64,000 nt of DNA from positions 1 to 64,000 of the forward strand of contig JAHLLK010000025.1 in NCBI GenBank assembly GCA_020444165.1, written 5' to 3'. The position numbers and the translations under genes were made by a program. Source of the DNA: Deltaproteobacteria bacterium (GTDB lineage: Bacteria; Desulfobacterota; Desulfarculia; Desulfarculales; Desulfarculaceae). Below are positions 24,780 to 34,187 of the stretch, piece after piece; positions within the stretch are counted from its first letter, which is position 1; every line of letters begins with the position of its first letter. Under the pieces are notes generated by a model, which ran no database searches, had not been told where the DNA came from, and saw nothing but the letters and a program-made list of their open reading frames with translations.

Positions 24780-26170
24780 GGCAGCATCTCCGGGCCGGGG
24801 ATGGCCTTGTGGGGGTTCAAGATGTTCGCGGGGTCAAACAGCCGCTTGATGCCCTGCATCAGCTCCAGGGCCACGGGGTGGATCTCCGCCCCCACGAAGC
24901 CCAGCTTGGCCGTGCCCACCCCGTGCTCGCCCGAGAGCGTCCCGCCCAGGGCCAGGGTGTGGGCGAAGATGTCGCTCACCGCCTCCCGGGCCGCCTCCTG
25001 CTGGGACGGGTCGGTGTGGTCGTGCATCACGTTCACGTGCAGGTTGCCGTCGCCGGCGTGGCCAAAGGTGGCCACGGTGACGCCGCGGGCCCGGGCGATG
25101 CCCTGCAGGCGGTCCACCATCTCGGCCAGGCGGCCCAAGGGCACGGCCACGTCCTCGTTGAGCTTGTCCGGCCCCAACTGGAACAAGGAGGGCCCCACGG
25201 CCCGGCGGGCCCGCCACAGGCGCTCGGCCTCGGCCGGGGTGGCCGCCACCTCCACCGGGTCGCCGCCGGCCTCGCGGAGGAGCCCGGCCAACTCCCGGGC
25301 CTGGCGGTCCACCACCTCGCCGGGGCCGTCCACCTCCACCAGCACCAGGGCCGCGGCCGCGGGCGGCAGGCCCAGTTGGGCGTAGGCCTCCACCGCCTGG
25401 ATGCTCTGGCGGTCCATGAACTCCAGGGCCACCGGCCGGATGCCCGAGGCCAGGACCAGGCGCACCGCCTCGGCCGCCCCGGCCAGGGTGGGGAACAGGC
25501 CCGAAAGGGTGGCCCGGGCCTCGGGCAGGGGCAAGAGCCGCAGGGTGAACTCCACCATGACGGCCAGGGTGCCCTCGGAGCCCACCAACAGCCGGGTCAG
25601 GTCATAGCCCACCACGCTCTTGATGGTGGCGGTGCCGGTCTGGAACAGGCGGCCGTCGGGCAGCACGGCCTTGATGCCCAGCACGTAGTCCCGGGTGACC
25701 CCGTACTTCACGGCCTTCAGGCCGCCGGCGTTCTCGGCCACGTTGCCGCCGATGGTGGAGAAGTTCACGCTGGCCGGGTCCGGGGGATAGAACAGGCCCT
25801 CGCGGCGCACCGCCTCCTGCAAGTGGGCGGTGACCACGCCGGGCTCCACCACCGCGGTCTGGTCGGCCGGGTTGATGGCCAGGATGCGGTTCAGCCCGGC
25901 CAGGTCCAGGATCACCCCCCCGGCCACCGGCAGTCCCCCGCCGGTGAGCCCGCTGCCCGCCCCCCGGGCCACCACCGGCACCCGGTGGGCCTGGCAGGCG
26001 GCCATGACCCGGCAGATGGCCGCCGTGTCCCGGGCCCGCACCACCGCCTCGGGCAGGTACTCCCGGCCGTGATGGTCCGCGCCGCCGTAGATCAGGCGGG
26101 TCTCCCGGTCATCCGCGAAGTTCTCCGCTCCCGCTGCCTGCCTGACCGCTTGTTTGGCCGCTGGGTCCAT
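24776..26170 (-). CDS. glcD: GlcD-like FAD-linked 2-hydroxyacid dehydrogenase subunit
   Basis: A 464-residue flavoprotein of the FAD-binding PCMH class. The N-terminal domain has VVARGAGSGLTGGGLP and PDPASVNFSTIGGNVAENAG, the FAD-pyrophosphate loops; the C-terminal FAD-oxidase domain has FGHAGDGNLHVNVM and SGEHGVGTAKLGF with catalytic/metal histidines. The ATG at 26170 (MDPAAKQ) is preferred to an in-frame start 96 bases upstream because the extra stretch is not protein-like and AGGAAAGAG precedes the ATG. It heads a two-gene operon with the Fe-S subunit. A TATAAT box stands 86 bp upstream (26256-26261, minus). Confidence 0.87.
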   Translation of the reverse strand: MDPAAKQAVRQAAGAENFADDRETRLIYGGADHHGREYLPEAVVRARDTAAICRVMAACQAHRVPVVARGAGSGLTGGGLPVAGGVILDLAGLNRILAINPADQTAVVEPGVVTAHLQEAVRREGLFYPPDPASVNFSTIGGNVAENAGGLKAVKYGVTRDYVLGIKAVLPDGRLFQTGTATIKSVVGYDLTRLLVGSEGTLAVMVEFTLRLLPLPEARATLSGLFPTLAGAAEAVRLVLASGIRPVALEFMDRQSIQAVEAYAQLGLPPAAAALVLVEVDGPGEVVDRQARELAGLLREAGGDPVEVAATPAEAERLWRARRAVGPSLFQLGPDKLNEDVAVPLGRLAEMVDRLQGIARARGVTVATFGHAGDGNLHVNVMHDHTDPSQQEAAREAVSDIFAHTLALGGTLSGEHGVGTAKLGFVGAEIHPVALELMQGIKRLFDPANILNPHKAIPGPEMLP

Positions 26171-26491
26171 CTGCTTCTCTTTCCTGCCGTGGACTGAATG
26201 CTCCGCCCGGGCCGTTGCTGCCGGTCCCGGGGGCCCCGCTGGCCCCCGGAACGGAATTATAACCAACGCGCCGCCTTCATATTTACCAATTGCTTTGCGA
26301 TTTTGCCTTGGTTTTGTGACGGCCGCGTCATTTGCGGCCGTTAACCTTGGCAGCTGGATTAGGCAGCCCGGTTATTTCCGAGCGCCGGGTGGTCAGGTCG
26401 CCAGCGATTTGATCTGCTTGGGTTTTTCAACTGATGATCGCCGGTTTTGCCGGTCACGTTTTGTCCCCTGGACCGGCGCGGAAAGGACACC
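26171..26491. other. Divergent promoter region between glcD-like gene and the 817-residue unknown
   Basis: This 321-bp gap is AT-richer than its surroundings. On the minus strand a perfect TATAAT (26256-26261) would serve the glcD-like gene, though no good -35 lies 17 bases before it. A perfect 8-bp hairpin ACGGCCGC/GCGGCCGT (26319-26326, 26334-26341, loop 7) lies in the middle. GGAAAGGA precedes the plus-strand gene. No further gene is seen. Confidence 0.5.
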
Positions 26492-28945
26492 ATGCCCCTG
26501 TATCTGCGACCCAAGCTGGCCGGCCCCGACCCCGGGGAAATCCTGGGCCGGTTGGGGGTGGAAAACGCCAGCCCCGAGGCCCTGGCCCGCACCCTGCCCT
26601 TTTCCGGCGACGACGCCACGGTGGGCCTGGAGAACGAGCTGCAAGCCGCGGTGGCCGGCCCGGCCGGGCAGGTGGACCTGCCCTGCACCATCCAGGGGTC
26701 CAACTATTTCCGCAACGTCACCGAGCGCCAGGGCCGCGGCGAACTGCCCGCCCGGGTGCTGGGCGGCCTGGAAGCCTGGCTCGCCCACAACCCCAGCGGG
26801 GTGTGGGAGAATTCCTGGGTGCGGCTCGCCCTGGCCGGCCTCTGCCCCCTGGCCCGGCGCACCCTGGAGCACGATCTCCTGGCCGACAAGTCCCGCCCCG
26901 GGGACGGGCCGCGCGGCGACGCCGGCCGCTTCTTCCTCACCCACCAGGGCCAACCCGGGCTGCGGGTGCCGGTGAGCTATCTGTTGAAGCTGGCCCTGGT
27001 GGACGCGGTGGGCTCCCGGGCCGACCTGCCCGCCAGCCTGGTGGACGCGGGGCTGGCCATGGCCGAGCATTTCCTGAACGACAACACCTCGCCCGAGACC
27101 TACTCCTTTTACGTGACCCCGGCCGCCACCGGGGAGGGCCCGGGCCGGGCCGCCGCCTCGGAAGCGGCCCAGCGCTTCGCCCTGACCCAGTTGCTGTTGG
27201 CCTACGCCGGCCGCCGCTTCGGCCTGGACGAGAGCGGTCAGCGGGTGTTGGCCTACCACGCCCCCCACCCGCCCGTGCGCCAGAAGGAGCTGAACGCCTC
27301 GGTCACCGACTCCTTTTACCGCGAGCTGTTCATGAGCCCCTGCCTGGCCGGCTGGGACAAGGGCGAGGCCAAGCACCGCTACATGCACCTCTGCCACCAG
27401 GTGCTCTCCCGGGCCCAGTTGAACGGCCTGGCCCGGCTGCGGGAGGCCGGCATCATCACCCGCAACCTGGTGGTGCTGCCCCACACCTCCAACATCTCCC
27501 TGGCCAACAACGGCACCCACGTGAGCCTGGGCAGCCGGCGCTGGAGCGAGGCCGTGGCCGACCCGGGCAGCGGCGTCACCCCGGCCCACGAAAAGAACCT
27601 GGGCGATCTGGCCATCAAGTTCGTGGAGCATTTTCTGCCGCTGTTTGTGGGCACCTACAGCGCCGCGCCCTATCGCCTGGCCTTCCAGGACTTCCCGCCG
27701 GAGCAGGTGCTCTCCTTCCTGCCCCTGGAGCTGGACTACACCCACTTGCGCATGATCTGGCGCCGCTGGCGGAAAAAGGCCGACCTCAAGGCCCTGGGCT
27801 TCCGGCTCACCCCCTTTGGCCCTCCCTGGCTGGACGCCACCCTGGCCCGGGTGCTGCGGCTCCGGGGTGATTTCGTGCCGGATTTCCGGCTCATCGACTA
27901 CCTGGCCGCGGTGATGTCCACCCACCAGAGCCCGGCCCTGGACGGCAGCCTGGACAGCCAGGAGCGCTTGAAGGCCGATCTGGCCGACCAGGGGATCTTT
28001 GATCCCAAGATGGCCATCTACCTGCTCTACCGCCAGCGCCGCCAGGCGGTGAACGGCTACTCCGGCTTCGAGGGCCGGCACTACAGCCTGTTCGAGGACC
28101 TGGAGAACGACCTGGCCCAGGCGGTGAACCTGCAGCTGTTGGTCACCGCCCTGGCCCAGCAGCAGATGGCCCGGGGCCGCCTGGCCCACGCCATGATCCC
28201 CGACCACCCCGAGGTGGAGAGCGAGCGGCGGCAGATATTCTTTGGCGCGGCCATCGGGCTCCCCACTTTCTATGTGCGGGAGGACACGCCCAACCGGCTC
28301 CTCCGGGAGATTCTGGCCCTGACCGAAGGCACCCGGCCCAGCCGCCGCTACCGGGGCTACGTGCGGGTGCGCCAGCCCCAGTTCCGCCTGGGGCTGTTGG
28401 CCTATCTGCGGCGGGAAGCCGGGCCCCTGGCCGAGGCCCTGGGCCTGGGCCCCTGTTTGGAGGACCTGGCCTGGCGCCTGGCCTATCCCGAGCGCCGGAG
28501 CGCCCTGGGGCGGCTGACCATGGGCGCGGTGGACCAGGCCGGCGGGGCCTCGCCCCTGGAAGTGCCGGCCGGGGAGTTCAACGCCGCGGCCGAGAGCTAC
28601 TACCAGGGGCCCCTCCGCCGCCGCCACCTGACCCAGGGCCTCACCTTCCTGCGGGAGGAACTGGCCCGCGGCCCGGGCCGCGCCGCCCTGGAGGACCCGG
28701 ACCTGCGCCGCGCCTGGCGCCACCTCTGCCGCCGCGGCGACCCGGCCGAGTTTTTGACCGCGGCCATGCCCCAGGCCGCGGCCGGCACCCTGAGCGAGGC
28801 GGAGACGCTCCGCCTCCTGGACCTTTTGCTCCTGAACCTGGCCACCAACGCCCGCCGGTTCCGCCCCCGGGACCGTGCGGCCCAAGGAATAGAAAACAAT
28901 GTCGCATCTGGTTCCGCACCAGTACATCGAGCGCTCCAGCGGTGA
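26492..28945 (+). CDS. Large conserved-looking protein of unknown function, linked to PSD-like gene
   Basis: An 817-residue protein I do not recognise. It begins MPLYLRPKLAGPDPGEILGR and has no signal peptide or clear membrane helix, so it is probably cytoplasmic or membrane-associated. It is rich in Leu, Arg and Ala, with several motif-like stretches (HTSNISLANNGTHVSLGS; EKNLGDLAIKFVEHFLPLFV; RYRGYVRVRQPQFRLGLLAY). The ATG at 26492 has GGAAAGGA before it. Its 3' end overlaps the phosphatidylserine-decarboxylase-like gene by 47 bases, unusually long, so the tail is compositionally forced (VASGSAPVHRALQR). The context suggests a role with membrane lipid or lipoprotein chemistry; this is inference. 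Confidence 0.7.
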   Translation: MPLYLRPKLAGPDPGEILGRLGVENASPEALARTLPFSGDDATVGLENELQAAVAGPAGQVDLPCTIQGSNYFRNVTERQGRGELPARVLGGLEAWLAHNPSGVWENSWVRLALAGLCPLARRTLEHDLLADKSRPGDGPRGDAGRFFLTHQGQPGLRVPVSYLLKLALVDAVGSRADLPASLVDAGLAMAEHFLNDNTSPETYSFYVTPAATGEGPGRAAASEAAQRFALTQLLLAYAGRRFGLDESGQRVLAYHAPHPPVRQKELNASVTDSFYRELFMSPCLAGWDKGEAKHRYMHLCHQVLSRAQLNGLARLREAGIITRNLVVLPHTSNISLANNGTHVSLGSRRWSEAVADPGSGVTPAHEKNLGDLAIKFVEHFLPLFVGTYSAAPYRLAFQDFPPEQVLSFLPLELDYTHLRMIWRRWRKKADLKALGFRLTPFGPPWLDATLARVLRLRGDFVPDFRLIDYLAAVMSTHQSPALDGSLDSQERLKADLADQGIFDPKMAIYLLYRQRRQAVNGYSGFEGRHYSLFEDLENDLAQAVNLQLLVTALAQQQMARGRLAHAMIPDHPEVESERRQIFFGAAIGLPTFYVREDTPNRLLREILALTEGTRPSRRYRGYVRVRQPQFRLGLLAYLRREAGPLAEALGLGPCLEDLAWRLAYPERRSALGRLTMGAVDQAGGASPLEVPAGEFNAAAESYYQGPLRRRHLTQGLTFLREELARGPGRAALEDPDLRRAWRHLCRRGDPAEFLTAAMPQAAAGTLSEAETLRLLDLLLLNLATNARRFRPRDRAAQGIENNVASGSAPVHRALQR

Positions 28946-29945
28946 GGTCCTGACCGAACGGCTGTTGGCCGACCGGTTGATCGACCTGGTGTATCACCGC
29001 CTGCGGGAGGACGCGCGCACCCTTTACCGCGCCTTCACCAGCCACCGCTGGTCCCGCCTGGCCGCCCGGCTCAGCTTCGACTCCTGGCTTTCCCGCCGGA
29101 TCAGCGGGGCCGAGCGGCGCCTGGCCGCCTGGGGCGTGGATTTGGAGGAATGCATGGAAAATCCAGCCACTCTGGACACCCCGCGCAAGCTCTTCGAGCG
29201 GAAGATCCGTTACCAGGAGTGCCGCCCCATGCCGGAAGACCCCCACGCCGTGGTCTCCCCGGCCGACGCCCGGGTCCTGTTGGGCTCGTTCCGGCGGGAC
29301 TCCCTGTTGTGCATCAAGGACAAGTTCTTCGACTTCTGCGAGCTGGTGGGCGAGGGCAAAACCCGCTGGCAGCGGGCCTTCCGGGACGGCGACTTCGCCC
29401 TGTTCCGCCTGACCCCGGACAAATACCACTACAACCACGCCCCGGTGTCCGGCCGGGTGGTGGATTTCTACCACCTGGAAGGCGCTTGCCACTCCTGCAA
29501 TCCCTCGGCCGTGGTGACCCTGGTGACCCCCTATTCCAAGAACCGCCGGGTGGTCACGGTGATCGACACCGACCTGCCCGGAGGCACCGGCTGCGGCCTG
29601 GTGCTCATGGTGGAGGTGGTGGCCCTGATGATCGGGGACATCGTGCAGTGCTACAGCCAGGAGGCCTACGACGACCCCCAGCCGGTGCAGCCCGGCCTGG
29701 CCCTGCACCGGGGCCAACCCAAGAGCCTGTTCCGCCCCGGCTCCAGCACGGTGGTGCTCATCTTCCAGCCCGACCGGGTGGCCTTTGACCCGGACCTCTG
29801 GGAAAACCAGTTCCGGTCCGGGGTGCACAGCCGCTTCGCCCTGGGGTTCTCCGGTCCCCTGGTGGAAACCGAGGTCCAGGTGCGCTCCGGCCTGGGCCAG
29901 GCCCTTCCCCCCCAGGCCGGCCAGGAGAGACCGTGGAAAAACTGA
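28899..29945 (+). CDS. Phosphatidylserine decarboxylase family protein
   Basis: A 348-residue member of the PSD family, which makes phosphatidylethanolamine from phosphatidylserine at the inner membrane. Family motifs are SPADARVLLGSF, FRLTPDKYHYNHAPVSGRVV (with the general-base histidine) and the self-cleavage region FRPGSSTVVLIF, where Gly281-Ser282 stands for the Gly-Ser of the usual LGST site that yields the pyruvoyl group. The N-terminal 100 residues are basic and helical. It overlaps both neighbours (47 bases before, 13 after). A paralogue acting on another substrate is possible. Confidence 0.8.
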   Translation: MSHLVPHQYIERSSGEVLTERLLADRLIDLVYHRLREDARTLYRAFTSHRWSRLAARLSFDSWLSRRISGAERRLAAWGVDLEECMENPATLDTPRKLFERKIRYQECRPMPEDPHAVVSPADARVLLGSFRRDSLLCIKDKFFDFCELVGEGKTRWQRAFRDGDFALFRLTPDKYHYNHAPVSGRVVDFYHLEGACHSCNPSAVVTLVTPYSKNRRVVTVIDTDLPGGTGCGLVLMVEVVALMIGDIVQCYSQEAYDDPQPVQPGLALHRGQPKSLFRPGSSTVVLIFQPDRVAFDPDLWENQFRSGVHSRFALGFSGPLVETEVQVRSGLGQALPPQAGQERPWKN

Positions 29946-30970
29946 TCCTGGTGGGTGTGTTGGCCCTGGGGGCCGGTCTCCTCCTCCGCTGGGGCTTCCG
30001 GCGGCTGCCCGGCGAGCGCTGGCAGTTCCTGGCCGCGGTGCCGGTGGCCAAGAACGGGGACGGCGGCTGGCATGGCGTGAACTTCACCTTCTACGGCCTG
30101 TTCACCGCCCTGGCCCTGATGGCCGCCGCGGCGACCCTGGTGTTTCTCCTGGGCACCGTGGGGGTGGAGCCCCTGACCATCCTGGCCTTTACCTTGCCGC
30201 TCTTGTCAGCGGCCATCCCCGCGGCCCGCCTGGTGGCCCGCTGGGTGGAGCACAAGCCGGCCACCCTCACCATCGCCGGGGCCTGGTTCGTGGGGCTCCT
30301 CCTGGCCCCCTGGCTGGCCAAGGCCGCCAGCCTGGCCCTGGACCGCCCCCTGCCGGTGACCCCCTGCCTGGCCGCCCTGTCGGTGGCCTACGCCCTGGGC
30401 GAGGGCCTGGGCCGCCTGGCTTGCCTGTCGTTTGGCTGCTGCTACGGCCGTCCCCTGGACGAATCCCCGGCCTGGGCCCGGTTCCTGGTGGGCGGCCGGT
30501 CCCTGCGCTTTTTGGGCGCCACCAAGAAGATCGCCTACGAGTCGGGCCTGGAAGGCCGGCCGGTCTTGCCGGTGCAGGCCATGAGCGCGGTGGTGGGGGT
30601 CACGGCCGGACTGGTGGGCCTGTACCTCTTCCTGGAGGCCTGGTTCACCGCGGCGCTCTTGGTGGCCCTGGTGGCCACCAGTGTGTGGCGCCTGGTGGCC
30701 GAGACGCTCCGGGCCGATTTCCGGGGGCGCCACCGCTTCACCGCTTACCAGGCCATGAGCCTGGCCGGGCTGGTTTACGCCTCCCTGCTGAGCCTGTGGT
30801 TCGCCGAGAACGCCCCGCGCCCGGTGTTGGCCCAGGGCTTCGCCACCCTGTGGACCCCGGGCGTGCTGCTCTCCCTGCAGGGCCTGGGCCTGTTCATCCT
30901 CTATTTCTCGGGCCGGAGCCGGGTCACCGGGGCCCACCTTTCCTTCCACGTGGTGCAGGACCAGATCTGA
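29933..30970 (+). CDS. Lgt-like polytopic membrane protein
   Basis: A 345-residue membrane protein with about seven to eight hydrophobic helices. The segment GEGLGRLACLSFGCCYGRPL corresponds to the core of prolipoprotein diacylglyceryl transferase (GRxGNFxNGExxGR), the enzyme that moves diacylglycerol from phosphatidylglycerol to the lipobox cysteine, but here the Asn and Glu are replaced and two cysteines are present. That suggests an Lgt relative with changed chemistry rather than Lgt itself. The GTG start at 29933 overlaps the end of the PSD-like gene by 13 bases, so the three genes form one unit. Confidence 0.65.
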   Translation: MEKLILVGVLALGAGLLLRWGFRRLPGERWQFLAAVPVAKNGDGGWHGVNFTFYGLFTALALMAAAATLVFLLGTVGVEPLTILAFTLPLLSAAIPAARLVARWVEHKPATLTIAGAWFVGLLLAPWLAKAASLALDRPLPVTPCLAALSVAYALGEGLGRLACLSFGCCYGRPLDESPAWARFLVGGRSLRFLGATKKIAYESGLEGRPVLPVQAMSAVVGVTAGLVGLYLFLEAWFTAALLVALVATSVWRLVAETLRADFRGRHRFTAYQAMSLAGLVYASLLSLWFAENAPRPVLAQGFATLWTPGVLLSLQGLGLFILYFSGRSRVTGAHLSFHVVQDQI

Positions 30971-31169
30971 GGAGACGCGGCGGGGGCCGTCCCCTCCGGC
31001 CGGCAATCTTCCTTGGGCTCGGGAACCCTGACGATTTGGGGCTCCCTCCCCTGCCAAAGGGGTTTTCCCCCCAGCCCGGATTTACGGTAAGCTAGCTCTT
31101 AGTTGGCCATGTCTCCGCGGTCGCGGCCGACGTGGCTGCGCGCTTCCCATGCCCAAGGAGGAACCCTAC

Positions 31170-31661
31170 ATGCAAGATTGCCAAGTGGAGATCAAGCAGG
31201 TCCTGGCCGCCCTGGACCTGTCCCACTACTCGGAGCTCACCTTTCTCCACGCCCTCACCCTGGCCGAGGCCCTGAAGGCGGAGCTGGTGCTCTTGAACGT
31301 CATCAACACCCGCCCCCTGGAGAGCATCGACCGGCTTTCCGCCCTGGGCTATGACCTGGACCGGGAGCGTTACCTGAGCCAGCTCCGCACCGAGCGCCAG
31401 GAAGTGTTTGAGCGGGAGTACCTCGCCCGGGCCAAAGCCCGGGGCGTGCCGGCCCGGCTGATGTTCCGCCAGGGCCTGCCCTGGGAGCAGATCGTCAAGG
31501 CGGCGCGGGAGGAAAAGGCCACCCTCCTGGTCATGGGGGCCAAGGGCCGCTCCGCCCTGGAGCACGTGCTGTTCGGCACCGCGGCGGAGAAGGTCTTCCG
31601 GCACGCCCCCTGCCCCGTGGTCTCGGTGCGCGGGCCGGAGCATTGCCGCCTGCCGGCCTAA
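31170..31661 (+). CDS. Universal stress protein (UspA family)
   Basis: A 163-residue single Usp domain. Seen are the first strand VLAALDLSHYSELTFLHALT and the ATP-binding end GAKGRSALEHVLFGTAAEKV (G-2x-G-9x-G), so an ATP-binding type. The ATG at 31170 is preferred to one 21 bases upstream because AAGGAGG stands between them, 8 bases before it. It seems to be a single-gene unit; family members act in stress endurance in the cytoplasm. Confidence 0.9.
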   Translation: MQDCQVEIKQVLAALDLSHYSELTFLHALTLAEALKAELVLLNVINTRPLESIDRLSALGYDLDRERYLSQLRTERQEVFEREYLARAKARGVPARLMFRQGLPWEQIVKAAREEKATLLVMGAKGRSALEHVLFGTAAEKVFRHAPCPVVSVRGPEHCRLPA

Positions 31662-31747
31662 GCCCGGGCCGCCCCCAATTTGACCGCAATCCATCCCCAG
31701 GGCGGGCGGACCCGGTTCCGCCCGCCCGGCAAAGGAAATCCCCGCCC

Positions 31748-32830
31748 TTGCCCGCCCACGCGCGAAAACCCGGCTGGCTGGCCCTCGTGGCCTGCCTCCT
31801 TTTGGCCCTGCCGGCCTGCCTGCCGCCCAAGCCCTTTGACGAAAAGGCCTGGCAAAAAGAGCAGGCCACGGCCGACCCGGCCCTGTTCCACGCCCCCCAC
31901 CGCCAGCCGGACGGCGCCTTCTACAACCCCTGGCGGCCCCAGGACCACTCGGCGGGCGATCTGTTGTACTGGTTCGCCTCCCGCAACATCCTGGCCGATG
32001 CCCAAGCGGCCGATCCTCCGGTGCCGGTGCAGCCCAATGACGGGGCCTATCTGCAAGACGCCGGTCAGCCCCCCAGCCTCACCTGGGTGGGGCACGCCAC
32101 CTTTGTGGTGCAGTGGGGCGGCCAGGTGGTGGTCACCGATCCCTTCTTTGGGCAGCGGGCCCTGGTGGTGGCCCGGCGGGCGCCGCCGGCCTTCGGGCCC
32201 CAGGCCCTGCCCGATGGCACGGTGGTCCTCATCAGCCACAACCACTACGACCACCTGGACCAGGAGTCCGTGGCCGCCCTGGGCGAGCGGGCCGTGTTCC
32301 TGGTGCCCCTGGGCCTGGGGGAGATGGTGCGGGGCCTGGGGGCCAAGCGGGTGACGGAGCTGGACTGGTGGCAGGCGGTGGAGATCGGCGGCACCCGCTT
32401 CACCTTCCTGCCGGCCCAGCACTGGTCCCGGCGCTGGGGCCAGGGCTATAACGAGAGCTTGTGGGGGGCCTTCATGCTGGAGCGGGACGGGCTCCGGGTG
32501 TTCTACGGCGCGGACTCGGGCTATTTCCCGGGCTACCGGGAGATCGCCAAGCATTTCGGGCCTATCGAGGTGGCGCTTCTGCCGGTGGGGGCCTATGAGC
32601 CCCGCTGGTTCATGCACTACGCCCACATGGACATCCCCGAGGCCGTGGAGGCCGCCCGGGATTTGCAGCCGCGGTTCCTGGTGCCCACCCAGTGGGGGGT
32701 GTTGAAGCTGGGCGACGAGCCGGCGTCCTACCCGGTGGTGGAGCTGAAGGAAATCGCGGAGCGGGACCCCTGGCTGGCCGCCCGGCTCTGCATCCTGCCG
32801 GTGGGGGGCCGCCTCTTCTTGGACCGCTGA
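31748..32830 (+). CDS. Metallo-beta-lactamase-fold lipoprotein (NAPE-PLD/UlaG-like)
   Basis: A 360-residue hydrolase of the MBL fold. The N-terminus (GWLALVACLLLALPAC) is a lipoprotein signal with Cys24 in the lipobox, so it is probably anchored facing the periplasm. Metal ligands are in SHNHYDHLD, AQHWSRR, GADSGYF and the closing H of FMHYAHMDIPEA. This set resembles NAPE-phospholipase D and UlaG-type hydrolases acting on phosphodiesters. No ATG exists before the signal, so the TTG at 31748 is taken as start. The phospholipid link to the PSD-like gene 2 kb away is suggestive only. Confidence 0.75.
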   Translation: MPAHARKPGWLALVACLLLALPACLPPKPFDEKAWQKEQATADPALFHAPHRQPDGAFYNPWRPQDHSAGDLLYWFASRNILADAQAADPPVPVQPNDGAYLQDAGQPPSLTWVGHATFVVQWGGQVVVTDPFFGQRALVVARRAPPAFGPQALPDGTVVLISHNHYDHLDQESVAALGERAVFLVPLGLGEMVRGLGAKRVTELDWWQAVEIGGTRFTFLPAQHWSRRWGQGYNESLWGAFMLERDGLRVFYGADSGYFPGYREIAKHFGPIEVALLPVGAYEPRWFMHYAHMDIPEAVEAARDLQPRFLVPTQWGVLKLGDEPASYPVVELKEIAERDPWLAARLCILPVGGRLFLDR

Positions 32831-32951
32831 GCCCCGGGCGGGCCCCTAGCCAGTTTTTCCTACCCTTCCGCCATGTTAGCTGCTAAAAAAGGGGCCAAGC
32901 GCCGGCTGGCCGTTTCGCGGCTCCGGCGAAATCCCTAGCCGAGGCCTGCCC

Positions 32952-34169
32952 ATGCCCCCAGCGCCCTCCGGCCCCGCCGGCGGCCTCCCGCCGCCACCCG
33001 GGGCGCCGCCCCCCCTGAACTGGCGGGGAGAGTTCGCCTCCCCGGCCGAGGAGGAGGCGTTCCGAGCCCAGGCCTGGCCCGCCGACCGGGCGCGGGCCCG
33101 CTACATCTTCGCGCTCACCGGCCTGGCCTATCTGGCCGGAGGGATCGGCGACTGGCTGCTCCTGGGGCCCGGTTTCGCCCTGGGCCTGATCTTGACCCTG
33201 CGGGCCGCGGCGGGTCTCACGGCCGGGGCCGGGCTGTGGCTGGCCGGTCGGGCCAGCGCTTACCGGGTCCTGCCCTGGGTCATGACCGCCTACATGCTCC
33301 TGGTGGGGATCGGGGAGGCGGGGGAGGCGGTGCTCCTCAAGGGTCACAGCGTCTGGGAGGCGGCCCCCTTCACCCTATTCATCTTCCTGACCTTTTACTT
33401 GTTCGTGCCGCTACGCCTGGGCAGCACCATCGTGGCCGGGGTCCTGGACTCGGTCCTCTATCTGGCGGCCCTGGGCCTGGCCACCCCGGCCCCGGCGGCC
33501 GAACTGGTGAACCTGGCCGTGTTTCTCGGTCTGGTAAACGCCATGGGCATCTACCTCCTCCGGAGCCGGGGCCGCCTGCAGCGTGGGGAGTACCGGGCCC
33601 TGGCCGCGGAGCGCCGCCTGAACCTGGAACTCAGCCGAGAGGTCGCCGAGCGCCGCAAGGCCGAGGAGCAGCTCCGCCGCCTGGCCACCACCGACGAGCT
33701 GACCGGGGTGGCCAACCGGCGGCGTTTCGGAGAGCTTTACCGCGCCGAGGCCGTGCGGGCCGCGCGCACCGGCCGGACCTTTGCCGTGCTCTTGTTGGAC
33801 GTGGATCATTTCAAGGCGGTGAACGACCGTTTCGGCCACGAGACCGGTGACCTGGTGCTCCGTTCCCTGGCGAAGGTCCTGCTGGCCAACCTGCGCGCGG
33901 TAGACGTGGTGGCCCGCTGGGGCGGCGAGGAGTTCGTGGTGCTCCTGCCAGAGACGGATTTGCCCGCGGCCCGGGCCGCGGCGGAAAGGCTTCGCGCCGC
34001 GGTGGCCGGGCCTCCCCTGGCCGCCGGGAAGCGGCGCCTGCCCCTGACCGTCAGTCTGGGGGTGGCGGCGGGCCAGGAGGCGGACCCGGACGGGGAAGAA
34101 CTGTGGCGGGCGGCCGACCGGGCGCTCTACCAGGCCAAGAGCCGGGGCCGCAACCAAGTGGCCGGCTGA
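32952..34169 (+). CDS. Membrane-bound diguanylate cyclase (GGDEF)
   Basis: A 405-residue protein. A proline-rich start is followed by about five or six membrane helices (residues 50-205), a short coiled coil (RRLNLELSREVAERRKAEEQ) and a GGDEF domain with GGEEF at 324-328, so an active c-di-GMP synthase is expected. The inhibitory site RxxD is present five residues before (RAVD). No known sensor domain other than the membrane bundle is seen. Single gene, ATG with GAGG upstream. Confidence 0.9.
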   Translation: MPPAPSGPAGGLPPPPGAPPPLNWRGEFASPAEEEAFRAQAWPADRARARYIFALTGLAYLAGGIGDWLLLGPGFALGLILTLRAAAGLTAGAGLWLAGRASAYRVLPWVMTAYMLLVGIGEAGEAVLLKGHSVWEAAPFTLFIFLTFYLFVPLRLGSTIVAGVLDSVLYLAALGLATPAPAAELVNLAVFLGLVNAMGIYLLRSRGRLQRGEYRALAAERRLNLELSREVAERRKAEEQLRRLATTDELTGVANRRRFGELYRAEAVRAARTGRTFAVLLLDVDHFKAVNDRFGHETGDLVLRSLAKVLLANLRAVDVVARWGGEEFVVLLPETDLPAARAAAERLRAAVAGPPLAAGKRRLPLTVSLGVAAGQEADPDGEELWRAADRALYQAKSRGRNQVAG

Positions 34170-34187
34170 ACCCGCCGCCGGGGGGCC

